Below, piece by piece: positions 24,516 through 33,167 of a DNA stretch of 64,000 nt. The stretch spans positions 30,509-94,508 of the forward strand of contig URAS01000012.1 of assembly GCA_900545825.1 (NCBI GenBank), written 5' to 3'. The position numbers were made by a program, and so were the translations under genes. Position 1 is the first letter of the stretch. Each line of letters begins with the position of its first letter. Source of the stretch: an uncultured Actinomyces sp. Lineage in GTDB: Bacteria > Actinomycetota > Actinomycetes > Actinomycetales > Actinomycetaceae. The notes beneath the pieces are model-generated. The model had not been told where the DNA came from, made no database searches, and saw only the letters and a program-made list of their open reading frames with translations.

Positions 24516-25841
24516 ATGGTCATATGGATCATGGGAATTCTGTTGATCGTTTCCTTCGCCGGCTTCGTCGTCTATGCGATGCGCGGAGGCAACCTCACAA
24601 TCGGATTCTTCATCCTGACGATTCTGTGGACGTTGGTGTACTACCTTGGCGTGCCCTTCGGCGTAGGCAAGTCCTTCAATGTCATTGAAGAAACCTTCAC
24701 CAAACCCGCGCTGACGTACGGACCGACGATCGTCCAGATCGTCTGCGGCGCGTGGTTCGGACGCGTCCTTGTCGATACAGGAATCGCCGCATCGATCTCC
24801 TACCGCACAGCAAAAGTGGGCGAGAAGAGCCCGGTCTTGGCGACGATGGCCGTCGCCGCTGTCACGTGCTTGATCTTCACCAGTGCTTACGGAGTTGGCT
24901 CCGCGATTGCCGTGGGCGTCATTCTCTTCCCGGTGCTGGCCAAAATTGGTGTGCCCAAGCGCGTGGCTGTCCCCGTCTTCACGCTGTCCATCGGTGCCGC
25001 CATGTGGATTAACAGCGTCATGTTTGTCCAGTTCGCGGCCTTCTACCAGGATTACAAGTCGCCCGACGGCCAAGTGATCGAGTGGGGTAGCCACTACTTG
25101 CGTTTCGGCATCCCGGCTATGTTTGTTCAGATGGCGGCGGTGTTCATCTTCATCTTGATCAACTCGCGCGCCATCAAGCGCGGTACTCCCTACGAGGTCG
25201 GCGATCCGAACGAGAGCAACGTCCAGCTCACTAATGTGCCGGTGTGGACCTACATCCTCCCGCTCGTACCGGTGTCACTGAGCATCCTCTTGCACTGGGA
25301 CTCCGTCCCGGCGCTCTTCCTCTCCGCCATCATCGCCTTCCTCGGAACCGGCAAGATGAAGACGTACAAGGGCTTTGTCGAAATCCTCAACTCCACCGCA
25401 AAAACGGCCATTGGGGACATCGGAAGCCTGATCATCATGCTGCTTGTGCTGCGTTTCTTCCAGCATGCGGCGGTAACTGTCATGGCAGACTTCGGCCCTG
25501 GCCTCACCTCGATCGTTCCCAACAACGAAGTGGTGCTCGCCGTCGCCGTGTGTATCCTCGCGCCTCTGGCCCTTTTCCGTGGCCCGCTCGAACTCTACGG
25601 TGCAGGATCGGCCGTCATCAGCATCTTGATGGGCATGGGCATCTTCAACTCATGGTTCCTCTTCGCTCTGCTCGTCATTCCGTCCATGACCTGCATCTCG
25701 TCCTGCGTGACGCAGTCGTGGAACATGTGGGCCGTGCAGTACAACGAGCTGCAGCCTAAGACCTTCCTCAAGAATGGTGTGCCGGTCTACTGGCTTTCCA
25801 CATTCCCGATCATGGCTCTTGCCGGTGCATTCTTGTTCTAA
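24516..25841 (+). CDS. Ion-transporter superfamily permease (GntP/CitMHS-like), likely sugar acid importer
   Basis: A 441-aa secondary transporter with about eleven to twelve TM segments and an internal similarity typical of gluconate or citrate H+ symporters. Segments include FTSAYGVGSAIAVGVILFPV and LAPLALFRGPLELYGAGSAV, the latter like the second half-repeat loop of the superfamily. The start at 24516 has AAGGAGGAG about 7 nt upstream; the in-frame ATG at 24483 is less well placed. It is the first gene of the operon with isomerase, kinase, hexulose-phosphate synthase and hexuloisomerase, so it probably brings in the pathway substrate. The exact subfamily and substrate are unknown. Confidence 0.75.
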   Translation: MVIWIMGILLIVSFAGFVVYAMRGGNLTIGFFILTILWTLVYYLGVPFGVGKSFNVIEETFTKPALTYGPTIVQIVCGAWFGRVLVDTGIAASISYRTAKVGEKSPVLATMAVAAVTCLIFTSAYGVGSAIAVGVILFPVLAKIGVPKRVAVPVFTLSIGAAMWINSVMFVQFAAFYQDYKSPDGQVIEWGSHYLRFGIPAMFVQMAAVFIFILINSRAIKRGTPYEVGDPNESNVQLTNVPVWTYILPLVPVSLSILLHWDSVPALFLSAIIAFLGTGKMKTYKGFVEILNSTAKTAIGDIGSLIIMLLVLRFFQHAAVTVMADFGPGLTSIVPNNEVVLAVAVCILAPLALFRGPLELYGAGSAVISILMGMGIFNSWFLFALLVIPSMTCISSCVTQSWNMWAVQYNELQPKTFLKNGVPVYWLSTFPIMALAGAFLF

Positions 25842-25919
25842 GAGCACCTAGCTGGTGTGCCTCGCGCGAGCCAGGCACGTCAGACAACCTTTTGTTTGCT
25901 ACCCTTTAGGACTATTCTC

Positions 25920-26708
25920 ATGTCACTTGTTGGAATCAATACCTGTGTTTACATGGACGAGCTTTCCAGCGGCGTCCCTCAAGCAGAGCTCTTGCCGCGG
26001 ATTGCCGAGCTTGGCCTGACCTTGGCAGAAGCTCGCCGCGAGTTCATCGCCAGCGACGCTGAGTACGACGCCATTGCCCGGGCTGCCCGCGACCTAGGCC
26101 TGACCATGTTCCTCTCTATTCCTGAATCCCTGACGCTGCAGGGTGCGCCCCACCCGAAGCTCGAGCAATTCCTCAGTGAAGCCGAGCGCATGGGCGCCGT
26201 CCGCGTGAAGTTCAATCAGGGCGACGTCAAAGACGTTTCGGCGCGGGTCTTGGCAGATATCGATGCAGCTGGCCGCGCCCATGGTATTGCGCTCACCATC
26301 GAGAATGACCAGACTCTAGAGAACGGAACTCTCGCCTGCACCAAGGCCTCTCTCGAGAACATTGCGTCAAAGAAGTCGGACATCGGCTACACCTTCGACG
26401 TAGGAAACTGGTGCTGGCGTGGGGAGGACCCGAGCGAGGCCTTCGACCAGCTCCTGGACCGGATCACGGTGTTCCACCTCAAGGACGTTGCCGGCGCTGC
26501 GGCCAGGGCCGCAAGCATACAAGTCGAGGCTATCGACGGCGCGGCAGCGCAGGCGCAGCAGCCGCGCACGACCATGCTCGATGGCGGCGATATCGACTGG
26601 CGTGCCATGCTCGCCCGGCTCGACAGCGACGTCCCGGTCCTCCTCGAGTTCCCCATCCCCGCCGGCGATGTTGCCGGCCAAGTTACCCTTGTCCGCAACG
26701 CGCGCTGA
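25920..26708 (+). CDS. Sugar phosphate isomerase/epimerase-like TIM-barrel protein
   Basis: A 262-aa member of the AP-endonuclease-2/xylose-isomerase-like TIM-barrel family. It typically binds a divalent metal and interconverts keto-sugars at C2 or C3. Visible family positions are ALTIENDQT (metal Glu), GYTFDVGNWCWRGEDP (Asp at strand end), ITVFHLKDV (His) and PVLLEFPIP (final Glu). The ATG at 25920 is chosen because the family begins near SLVGINTCVY and AGGA lies upstream; the frame is open from 25857. It lies between the permease and the kinase, so it likely acts on the imported, not yet phosphorylated sugar or sugar acid (inference). Confidence 0.82.
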   Translation: MSLVGINTCVYMDELSSGVPQAELLPRIAELGLTLAEARREFIASDAEYDAIARAARDLGLTMFLSIPESLTLQGAPHPKLEQFLSEAERMGAVRVKFNQGDVKDVSARVLADIDAAGRAHGIALTIENDQTLENGTLACTKASLENIASKKSDIGYTFDVGNWCWRGEDPSEAFDQLLDRITVFHLKDVAGAAARAASIQVEAIDGAAAQAQQPRTTMLDGGDIDWRAMLARLDSDVPVLLEFPIPAGDVAGQVTLVRNAR

Positions 26709-26747
26709 TCGCAGGAGATCAGCGATATATCTCGAAAGAAGAAGACC

Positions 26748-27719
26748 ATGTCTGAAGTTATGACCATCGGAGAGCCGATGGTTAACCTCATCGCAGATTC
26801 GCCTGAAACATACATGGAGGCACGGACGCTGCCTCGGCAGATGGCGGGAGCCGAGTTCAATGTTGCCATCGGCGTGACCAGGCTCGGCCACTCGGTCAGC
26901 TATGTCACCACGCTGGGCAATGACTGGCAAGGCGACCTCATCACCGAGTACATGGATGGCATCGGGATCGACACCAGCAACATCGCCCGCATGGAGGGGG
27001 CCGCAACCGGCTATCAACTCAAGGTGCGTGCAGGTGGGGGAGATCCTAAGGTGATCTACTTCCGCAAAGGCTCGGCAGCTTCCCGCACCACCCCGAGCGT
27101 CGTCGATTCGATCACCTTCGAGGGGGTGAAGATCCTGCACGTCACAGGCATTTTCTCCGCGCTGTCTGCCAGCACCTACGCCACGGTGTTGCGTCTTGTG
27201 GAAGAAGCTAAACGCCACGGAATCACCGTGAGCTTCGATCCCAACCCGCGCCCCACCCTATGGGCTAGCCAAGACCAAATGATCGAGGCCACCAATCGCC
27301 TCGCAGCTCTGAGCGACGTCTTCTTGCCGGGTCTGGCCGAAGGCCAGCTCTTCTCCGGCAGGCAAGACCCGCGCGACGTTGCCGATTTCTACCTTGATCT
27401 GGGCGTCTCCACCGTGGTCATCAAACTGGGAGATGCCGGCTCTGTCCTCTTCGAACGCCAGGAGGACGGAACCCGGCGTGAAACCCTAGTTCCCAGCTTC
27501 GTCGTCGACGTCGTCGATACCGTGGGCGCTGGTGACGGCTTCGCCGCCGGAATTATCACCGGACTTCTCGAAGGGCTGGACGAAACTCATCTGTTGGAGC
27601 GGGCGAACGCCGTCGGCGCCATCCAGGTCACAAGCGTGTCCGATTCGGAAGGATTGCCCACAACCGACGAGCTTGCCTCCTTCATCGCCACGACCGTACG
27701 GAAGGAGATCTCGCTGTGA
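26748..27719 (+). CDS. kdgK: PfkB-family sugar kinase, 2-keto-3-deoxygluconate kinase type
   Basis: Phosphorylates a keto sugar or sugar acid with ATP; 323 aa. It has the N-terminal GEPMVNLIAD segment with the substrate loop AGAEFNVAIGVTRLG (PfkB signature 1), and the C-terminal VDVVDTVGAGDGFAAG with the catalytic Asp and anion hole (signature 2). FDPNPRPTLW is characteristic of KdgK-type members. GAAAGAAGAAG precedes the ATG. It is translationally coupled to the next gene (GTGA overlap). In this operon it precedes a hexulose-phosphate synthase and no KDPG aldolase, so its substrate may be a hexulose or hexulosonate and not KDG. The symbol reflects family only. Confidence 0.8.
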   Translation: MSEVMTIGEPMVNLIADSPETYMEARTLPRQMAGAEFNVAIGVTRLGHSVSYVTTLGNDWQGDLITEYMDGIGIDTSNIARMEGAATGYQLKVRAGGGDPKVIYFRKGSAASRTTPSVVDSITFEGVKILHVTGIFSALSASTYATVLRLVEEAKRHGITVSFDPNPRPTLWASQDQMIEATNRLAALSDVFLPGLAEGQLFSGRQDPRDVADFYLDLGVSTVVIKLGDAGSVLFERQEDGTRRETLVPSFVVDVVDTVGAGDGFAAGIITGLLEGLDETHLLERANAVGAIQVTSVSDSEGLPTTDELASFIATTVRKEISL

Positions 27720-28369
27720 AACTGCAAGTAGCCATTGATCGCGTGGACGTGGATCGCGCGGCCGCCCTCACGGGGGCCGTTGCAGGCATTGCCGATATCG
27801 TGGAAGTCGGGACCTCGCTGACGAAGGAGTTCGGCCTGCGCTCCCTGCAGCCCATTCTGGATGCTGCCGGAGAGACGGACGTCCTAGCTGATATCAAGAC
27901 ATGCGACGAAGGAAAATACGAGTTCGACCTGGGCGCCGAGTGTGGCTTCAGCTACTTGACGGTGATGGGGTCGGCGTCGATCGGAACTCTCGAGGTGTGT
28001 GCGCGTTCGGCGCGCGAGCACGCCACGACAATGATGATTGACCTGCTTGAATGTAGCGACGCGCGCATTGCTTCCATCGTTGACGCGCTCGCGGAGTTTC
28101 CGGAGGTGGTCTACTGCCTGCACACGTCGATAGATTCAGGCGCCACCACCGATCCGGCTGGGCAGGTGCGGAAGTTCCGGACCGCGTTCCCGAGTATTTC
28201 GCGCATCGCCGTGGCCGGAGGTATCACGGTGGATCGCATCGCAAGCTTGGAGTGCGAGGGCGTGGAGATCGTCATTATGGGTTCGGCGATTACCGGCGCG
28301 GACGACGTCGCAGCAGCGTGCGTTGAATGTAAGCAAACGATGGATGCAAATAGGAAGGATACAAAATGA
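27716..28369 (+). CDS. hxlA: 3-hexulose-6-phosphate synthase (HPS/KGPDC family)
   Basis: A 217-aa (beta/alpha)8 enzyme of the orotidine-decarboxylase suprafamily. HPS reversibly joins formaldehyde and ribulose 5-phosphate to D-arabino-3-hexulose 6-phosphate; the related KGPDC decarboxylates 3-keto-gulonate 6-phosphate. The active-site block LADIKTCDEGKYE resembles HPS more than KGPDC, and the N-terminus MKLQVAIDRV and VEVGTSLTKEFGL are HPS-like. GTG start overlaps the kdgK stop; the stop overlaps the next ATG. Pairing with a PHI downstream supports HPS, but the kinase and permease upstream suggest sugar breakdown, possibly releasing formaldehyde or CO2 and giving ribulose 5-phosphate (inference). 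Confidence 0.85.
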   Translation: MKLQVAIDRVDVDRAAALTGAVAGIADIVEVGTSLTKEFGLRSLQPILDAAGETDVLADIKTCDEGKYEFDLGAECGFSYLTVMGSASIGTLEVCARSAREHATTMMIDLLECSDARIASIVDALAEFPEVVYCLHTSIDSGATTDPAGQVRKFRTAFPSISRIAVAGGITVDRIASLECEGVEIVIMGSAITGADDVAAACVECKQTMDANRKDTK

Positions 28370-28917
28370 GTGAGACACAACGTCTGCTGGACGTCATCAT
28401 CGAGGAAATCAATGGCGTCGTTGAGCGGATCGACGAAGCTGACCTGCGCGCAGCGCGGGACATCATCACGCCTGGCACACGCGTATATGCGGCGGGCGAA
28501 GGCCGATCGGGATTCCAGGCTCGCAGCTTTGCCATGCGGATGATGCACGTCGGCTACACGAGCTACATGATGGGGGAGACGATCTGCCCGTCGATGCACG
28601 AGGGCGATGTGTTGCTGGCCATCTCTGGATCGGGCACAACTCGGCGCACGGTTGAGGACGCGACGGCAGCGCACAAGCTGGGCGTGAAGGTGATCGCTGT
28701 GACGTCCAAGCCGCAGTCCCCTCTGGCGGAGGTGGCTGACGCGGTGATCGTGGTTCCCGGTCGAGTTAAGGGAGAGGAGGGAGGCTCGATCCAGCTGCTG
28801 AGCTCGCTCTTTGATCAAAGCGTCCACATTGCACTCGATGCGCTGTGCCTCCTTATCTCTCAGCGCGACAACGTCTCCGACGCTCAGGCGAACGCCGCCC
28901 ACGCCAACGTTGAGTAG
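28366..28917 (+). CDS. hxlB: 6-phospho-3-hexuloisomerase (SIS domain)
   Basis: Interconverts D-arabino-3-hexulose 6-phosphate and fructose 6-phosphate; 183 aa, a single SIS domain. Family blocks are YAAGEGRSGFQARSFAMRMM, VGETICP-like MMGETICPSM, the phosphate loop ISGSGTTRRT and the C-terminus HANVE, which carries the conserved His and Glu. Many homologues have GSGET where this has GSGTT. The ATG overlaps the hxlA stop, so the two are coupled. It is the last gene of the operon; a perfect hairpin follows 8 nt after its stop. Confidence 0.9.
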   Translation: MSETQRLLDVIIEEINGVVERIDEADLRAARDIITPGTRVYAAGEGRSGFQARSFAMRMMHVGYTSYMMGETICPSMHEGDVLLAISGSGTTRRTVEDATAAHKLGVKVIAVTSKPQSPLAEVADAVIVVPGRVKGEEGGSIQLLSSLFDQSVHIALDALCLLISQRDNVSDAQANAAHANVE

Positions 28918-28925
28918 ATGCAGCT

Positions 28926-28954
28926 GGGGTTGTCCGCACATTGCGGACAACCCC
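28926..28954 (+). terminator. Terminator hairpin after hxlB
   Basis: GGGGTTGTCCGCA pairs perfectly with TGCGGACAACCCC across a 3-nt loop. There is no immediate U-tract. Confidence 0.8.
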
Positions 28955-29148
28955 GGTGGCGGCGGCGGGATTGACGCCCGCAGTTTTTCTGACACATATC
29001 CGCCCTTGTGTCTTTTCTAATACCTCAGCGGCGAGGGCGGCGCCACGTGCCCGGAAATCGCGTGCTTTCCGCGGCGTTCCGCCGTTTTGCGGGATTGGGC
29101 GCGGCGGGGCGGTCGTACAGTGACATCAGTCGATCAAGGAGAACGCCG

Positions 29149-30483
<1,335 letters not shown>

Positions 30484-30518
30484 TCACGGTTTCGCGAGGA
30501 CGCCCTCGCACCCTGGTA

Positions 30519-30545
30519 AGGTGACAAAGGTGCGATTTGTCACCT
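30519..30545. promoter_or_regulatory. Inverted repeat upstream of padR-ino1
   Basis: AGGTGACAAA and TTTGTCACCT are perfect 10-bp arms with a 7-nt spacer, about 107 nt before the PadR start. Likely a regulator site. Confidence 0.6.
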
Positions 30546-30561
30546 CGAAAACCCTTCACGA

Positions 30562-30580
30562 ATATATCGCCGCGATATAT
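30562..30580. promoter_or_regulatory. Palindrome, probable PadR operator
   Basis: ATATATCGCCGCGATATAT is a perfect palindrome around one C, 71 nt before the PadR start. PadR proteins usually bind AT-ended palindromes like this in their own promoter, so autoregulation of padR-ino1 is likely. Confidence 0.65.
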
Positions 30581-30651
30581 GGTGAGCGTGAAGCCCGGCC
30601 GGACTGGCGCCGGGTTTGCTCGGCCGGGCGATGACGTAAGGGAGGACGCCG

Positions 30652-32352
30652 ATGGGTGTGAGGGCGCAGATCCTCGAGCTGGCCATTCTGACCGAACTCG
30701 ACTACCCCCTCCACGGCTACGAACTGCGTCATCGCCTGAGCGACACGATGGGGCCGCTGCGGCGCCTGTCGTTCGGCTCGCTCTATCCCGCCCTTCACCG
30801 GCTTCAGGCCCAGGGCTTCCTCACGGCGCAGGCCGCGCCCGGGGTCAAGGGCAAGCGCAAAGCCATCACCTACCAGATCACCGACGCGGGCCGCGAGTAT
30901 TTGACGCGCGAGCTCGAAAGCGTCGAGGTCGATGCGGACTCGCTGGGAATCGCCGTCGCCCTCTTGGCGAAGGCGACACCCGCCGCCCGGCTGCGGCTGT
31001 TGCAGGCGCAGCGCCAGGCGGTCCTCGAGCGCCGCGAGGCGAGGGCGGCCGCCAAACGCGAAGCCGAAAAAGCGCCCCGGCCCCACAACCCGTGGAGCCG
31101 CGCGTACGCCGAGTACGAAACCGATCGTGACGAGCGCGAGCTCACGTGGCTGGACAAGCTCATCGCGTCGGTGCAATCGCCCGCAGCCGGACCCGCCCTC
31201 GCACCGAACGAGGACGCCGTCGGCACCGGGCGCGAGCGCCAGGTCAATCACACACACGAAGGATGTTCCATGTCATCACCCATCCGTACCGCCATCGTCG
31301 GCGTGGGCAACTGCGCGTCGTCGCTCGTCCAGGGCGTCGAGTTCTACAAGGATGCCTCGCCCGAGGACACCATTCCCGGCCTCATGCACGTCGTCTTCGG
31401 CGACTACCACATCCACGACATCCAGTTCGTTGCCGCGTTCGACGTCGACCAGGCGAAGGTCGGCCTCGACCTGGCGGACGCGATCGTCGCGTCGGAGAAC
31501 TGCACGATCCACATCGCCGACGTGCCGGAAACCGGCGTCAAGGTCCTGCGCGGCCCGACGCTCGACGGCCTGGGCGACTACTACCGCGCGACGATCACCG
31601 AGTCCGACGCCGAGCCCGTCGACGTCGCCCAGGTGCTGCGCGACAACAAGGTCGACGTCCTCGTGTCCTACCTGCCCGTGGGGTCCGAGGAGGCCGACAA
31701 GTTCTACGCCCAGGCGGCCATCGACGCCGGCTGCGCGTTCGTCAACTGCTTGCCCGTGTTCATCGCGTCGAAGCCGGAATGGGCGAAGAAATTCGAGGAC
31801 GCCGGGCTGCCGATCGTCGGCGACGACATCAAGAGCCAGTTCGGCGCGACGATTTCGCACCGCGACCTCGTTCACCTGATGGAAGAGCGCGGCGTGCGGA
31901 TCGACCGGACGTACCAGCTGAACGTCGGCGGCAACATGGACTTCAAGAACATGCTCCAACGCAACCGGTTGGAGTCGAAGAAGATCTCGAAGACCCAGTC
32001 CGTCACGTCGAACATGCGCTCCGAGGTCAGCGAGCGCGACATCCACGTCGGCCCGTCGGATTACGTGCCGTGGCTGGACGACCGCAAGTTCGCGTTCGTC
32101 CGCGTCGAGGGCACGACGTTTGGCGAGGTGCCGATCCAGATCGAGTACAAGCTCGAGGTGTGGGACTCGCCGAACTCGGCCGGCATCGTCATCGACGCGA
32201 TCCGCGCCGCGAAGATCGGCCTCGACCGCGGGATCGGCGGGCCGCTGGTGTCGCCCTCGTCGTACTTCATGAAGTCGCCGATCGAGCAGCGCCCCGACGA
32301 CCAGGCGCGCGCCTCGGTCGAGGCGTTCATCCGCGGCGAGGTCGAGCGCTAG
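30652..32352 (+). CDS. PadR regulator in one open frame with inositol-1-phosphate synthase (apparent fusion)
   Basis: One 566-aa frame with no stop between two normally separate proteins. Residues 1-206: a PadR winged helix (ILELAILTELDYPLHGYELR and SFGSLYPALHRLQAQGFL), then a helical C-terminal part. Residues 207-566: complete Ino1. GGGAGGA precedes the ATG at 30652. In mycobacteria a padR-like gene and ino1 are adjacent but separate. Here an internal ATG at 31270 has GAAGGA 7 nt upstream, so Ino1 can also be made alone. Either the padR stop was lost, giving a read-through fusion, or the cell makes both forms. The annotation of PadR as residues 1-206 is firm; the fusion state is unproven. 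Confidence 0.8.
   Translation: MGVRAQILELAILTELDYPLHGYELRHRLSDTMGPLRRLSFGSLYPALHRLQAQGFLTAQAAPGVKGKRKAITYQITDAGREYLTRELESVEVDADSLGIAVALLAKATPAARLRLLQAQRQAVLERREARAAAKREAEKAPRPHNPWSRAYAEYETDRDERELTWLDKLIASVQSPAAGPALAPNEDAVGTGRERQVNHTHEGCSMSSPIRTAIVGVGNCASSLVQGVEFYKDASPEDTIPGLMHVVFGDYHIHDIQFVAAFDVDQAKVGLDLADAIVASENCTIHIADVPETGVKVLRGPTLDGLGDYYRATITESDAEPVDVAQVLRDNKVDVLVSYLPVGSEEADKFYAQAAIDAGCAFVNCLPVFIASKPEWAKKFEDAGLPIVGDDIKSQFGATISHRDLVHLMEERGVRIDRTYQLNVGGNMDFKNMLQRNRLESKKISKTQSVTSNMRSEVSERDIHVGPSDYVPWLDDRKFAFVRVEGTTFGEVPIQIEYKLEVWDSPNSAGIVIDAIRAAKIGLDRGIGGPLVSPSSYFMKSPIEQRPDDQARASVEAFIRGEVER
31270..32352 (+). CDS. ino1: Inositol-3-phosphate synthase (internal start within the PadR-Ino1 frame)
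   Basis: NAD-dependent conversion of glucose 6-phosphate to 1L-myo-inositol 1-phosphate, the first step towards phosphatidylinositol and mycothiol in actinobacteria. The 360-aa length equals typical Ino1. The Rossmann start is RTAIVGVGNCASSLVQGVEF; further blocks are GDDIKSQFGATISHRDLVHL, LNVGGNMDFKNM and SKTQSV. The ATG at 31270 follows GAAGGA with 7-nt spacing, which is why it is given as an independent start. It ends 42 nt before a 69-bp palindromic element that faces convergent regX3. Confidence 0.93.
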   Translation: MSSPIRTAIVGVGNCASSLVQGVEFYKDASPEDTIPGLMHVVFGDYHIHDIQFVAAFDVDQAKVGLDLADAIVASENCTIHIADVPETGVKVLRGPTLDGLGDYYRATITESDAEPVDVAQVLRDNKVDVLVSYLPVGSEEADKFYAQAAIDAGCAFVNCLPVFIASKPEWAKKFEDAGLPIVGDDIKSQFGATISHRDLVHLMEERGVRIDRTYQLNVGGNMDFKNMLQRNRLESKKISKTQSVTSNMRSEVSERDIHVGPSDYVPWLDDRKFAFVRVEGTTFGEVPIQIEYKLEVWDSPNSAGIVIDAIRAAKIGLDRGIGGPLVSPSSYFMKSPIEQRPDDQARASVEAFIRGEVER

Positions 32353-32373
32353 ACGCTGGGGTCGCCGGGCAGC

Positions 32374-32462
32374 GAAGCGCTCACCTCAAACCCGAAACGC
32401 TCACCTCAATTGTCAATTTCGGCCTTGAAGGGCCTGATAACGACAAATTAGGTGAGCGTTTC
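32374..32462. repeat. 69-bp palindromic element, copy 3, with one 20-bp half-unit in front
   Basis: The full element spans 32394-32462, with ends GAAACGCTCACC / GGTGAGCGTTTC, inner TTGTC / GACAA and core GGCC-N6-GGCC. A further GAAGCGCTCACC starts exactly 20 bp earlier at 32374, the same period as beside copy 1. It lies between convergent ino1 and regX3, whose stop is 7 nt away. Confidence 0.9.
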
Positions 32463-32468
32463 GGTGAT

Positions 32469-33167
32469 TTACACGGCGGCGAGCTTGTAGCCCAGGCCGC
32501 GGACCGTCGTGATGAGCTGGGGATGGCGGGGGTCGTCCTCGAGCTTGTCGCGCAGGCGTTTAATGTGGACGTCCAGGGTCTTCGTGTCGCCCGCGTATTC
32601 CGGCCCCCACACGCGGTCGAGGATTTGCGCCCGCGTCAACACGCGGCCGGGATTGTGCATAAGGAAATCGAGCAATTCGAATTCGCGCAGCGGCATATCG
32701 ACGCGTTGCCCGCCGCGCATGACCTCGTGCCGGTCGGTGTCCAGCCGGAGGTCGCCGACAGACAGGATCGTCGTGTCCTCGGTGTCGGACTCGGTGAACC
32801 GGGTACGCCGCAGCAGCGCACGGATGCGGGCCTGCAGCTCGCGGTACGAATACGGCTTCGGCAGATAATCGTCGGCGCCGACCTCGAGGCCGACGATCCG
32901 GTCGATGACGTCGTCTTTTGCCGTCAGCATGATGATGGCGACGTGCGCGGTGCGCGGGTCAGCGCGCAGGCGTTTGGCGACCTCGATCCCGTCGATGCCG
33001 GGCAGCATGAGGTCGAGGAGGACAAGGTCGAACGCGCCGGATTCCGCGGCGTCGAGGGCGGCCTGGCCGTCGGCGACCGCCTGAACGTCGTAGCCGTCGC
33101 GCGTCAGCGAGAACGCCAGCGGTTCGCGGTAGGACTCTTCGTCTTCGACGATGAGGATGCGGGTCAT
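32469..33167 (-). CDS. regX3: Response regulator RegX3 (OmpR family)
   Basis: DNA-binding response regulator of phosphate starvation in actinobacteria; 232 aa. The receiver domain has the acidic pocket VEDEE, phospho-acceptor Asp52 (LVLLDLMLPGIDG), the Thr in IIMLTAKDD and the Lys in YLPKPYS. The winged-helix domain ends TKTLDVHIKRLRDKLEDD and TVRGLGYKLA. Its start overlaps the senX3 stop by 4 nt. Target candidate in this window: the PHO box of pstS at 18830. Confidence 0.94.
   Translation of the reverse strand: MTRILIVEDEESYREPLAFSLTRDGYDVQAVADGQAALDAAESGAFDLVLLDLMLPGIDGIEVAKRLRADPRTAHVAIIMLTAKDDVIDRIVGLEVGADDYLPKPYSYRELQARIRALLRRTRFTESDTEDTTILSVGDLRLDTDRHEVMRGGQRVDMPLREFELLDFLMHNPGRVLTRAQILDRVWGPEYAGDTKTLDVHIKRLRDKLEDDPRHPQLITTVRGLGYKLAAV

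Noticed and set aside
27716..28369. 3-keto-L-gulonate-6-phosphate decarboxylase (UlaD) as the primary call
   Set aside because: The active-site block LADIKTCDEGKYE and the adjoining hexuloisomerase fit HPS better. The alternative is kept in the evidence because the operon context is catabolic.
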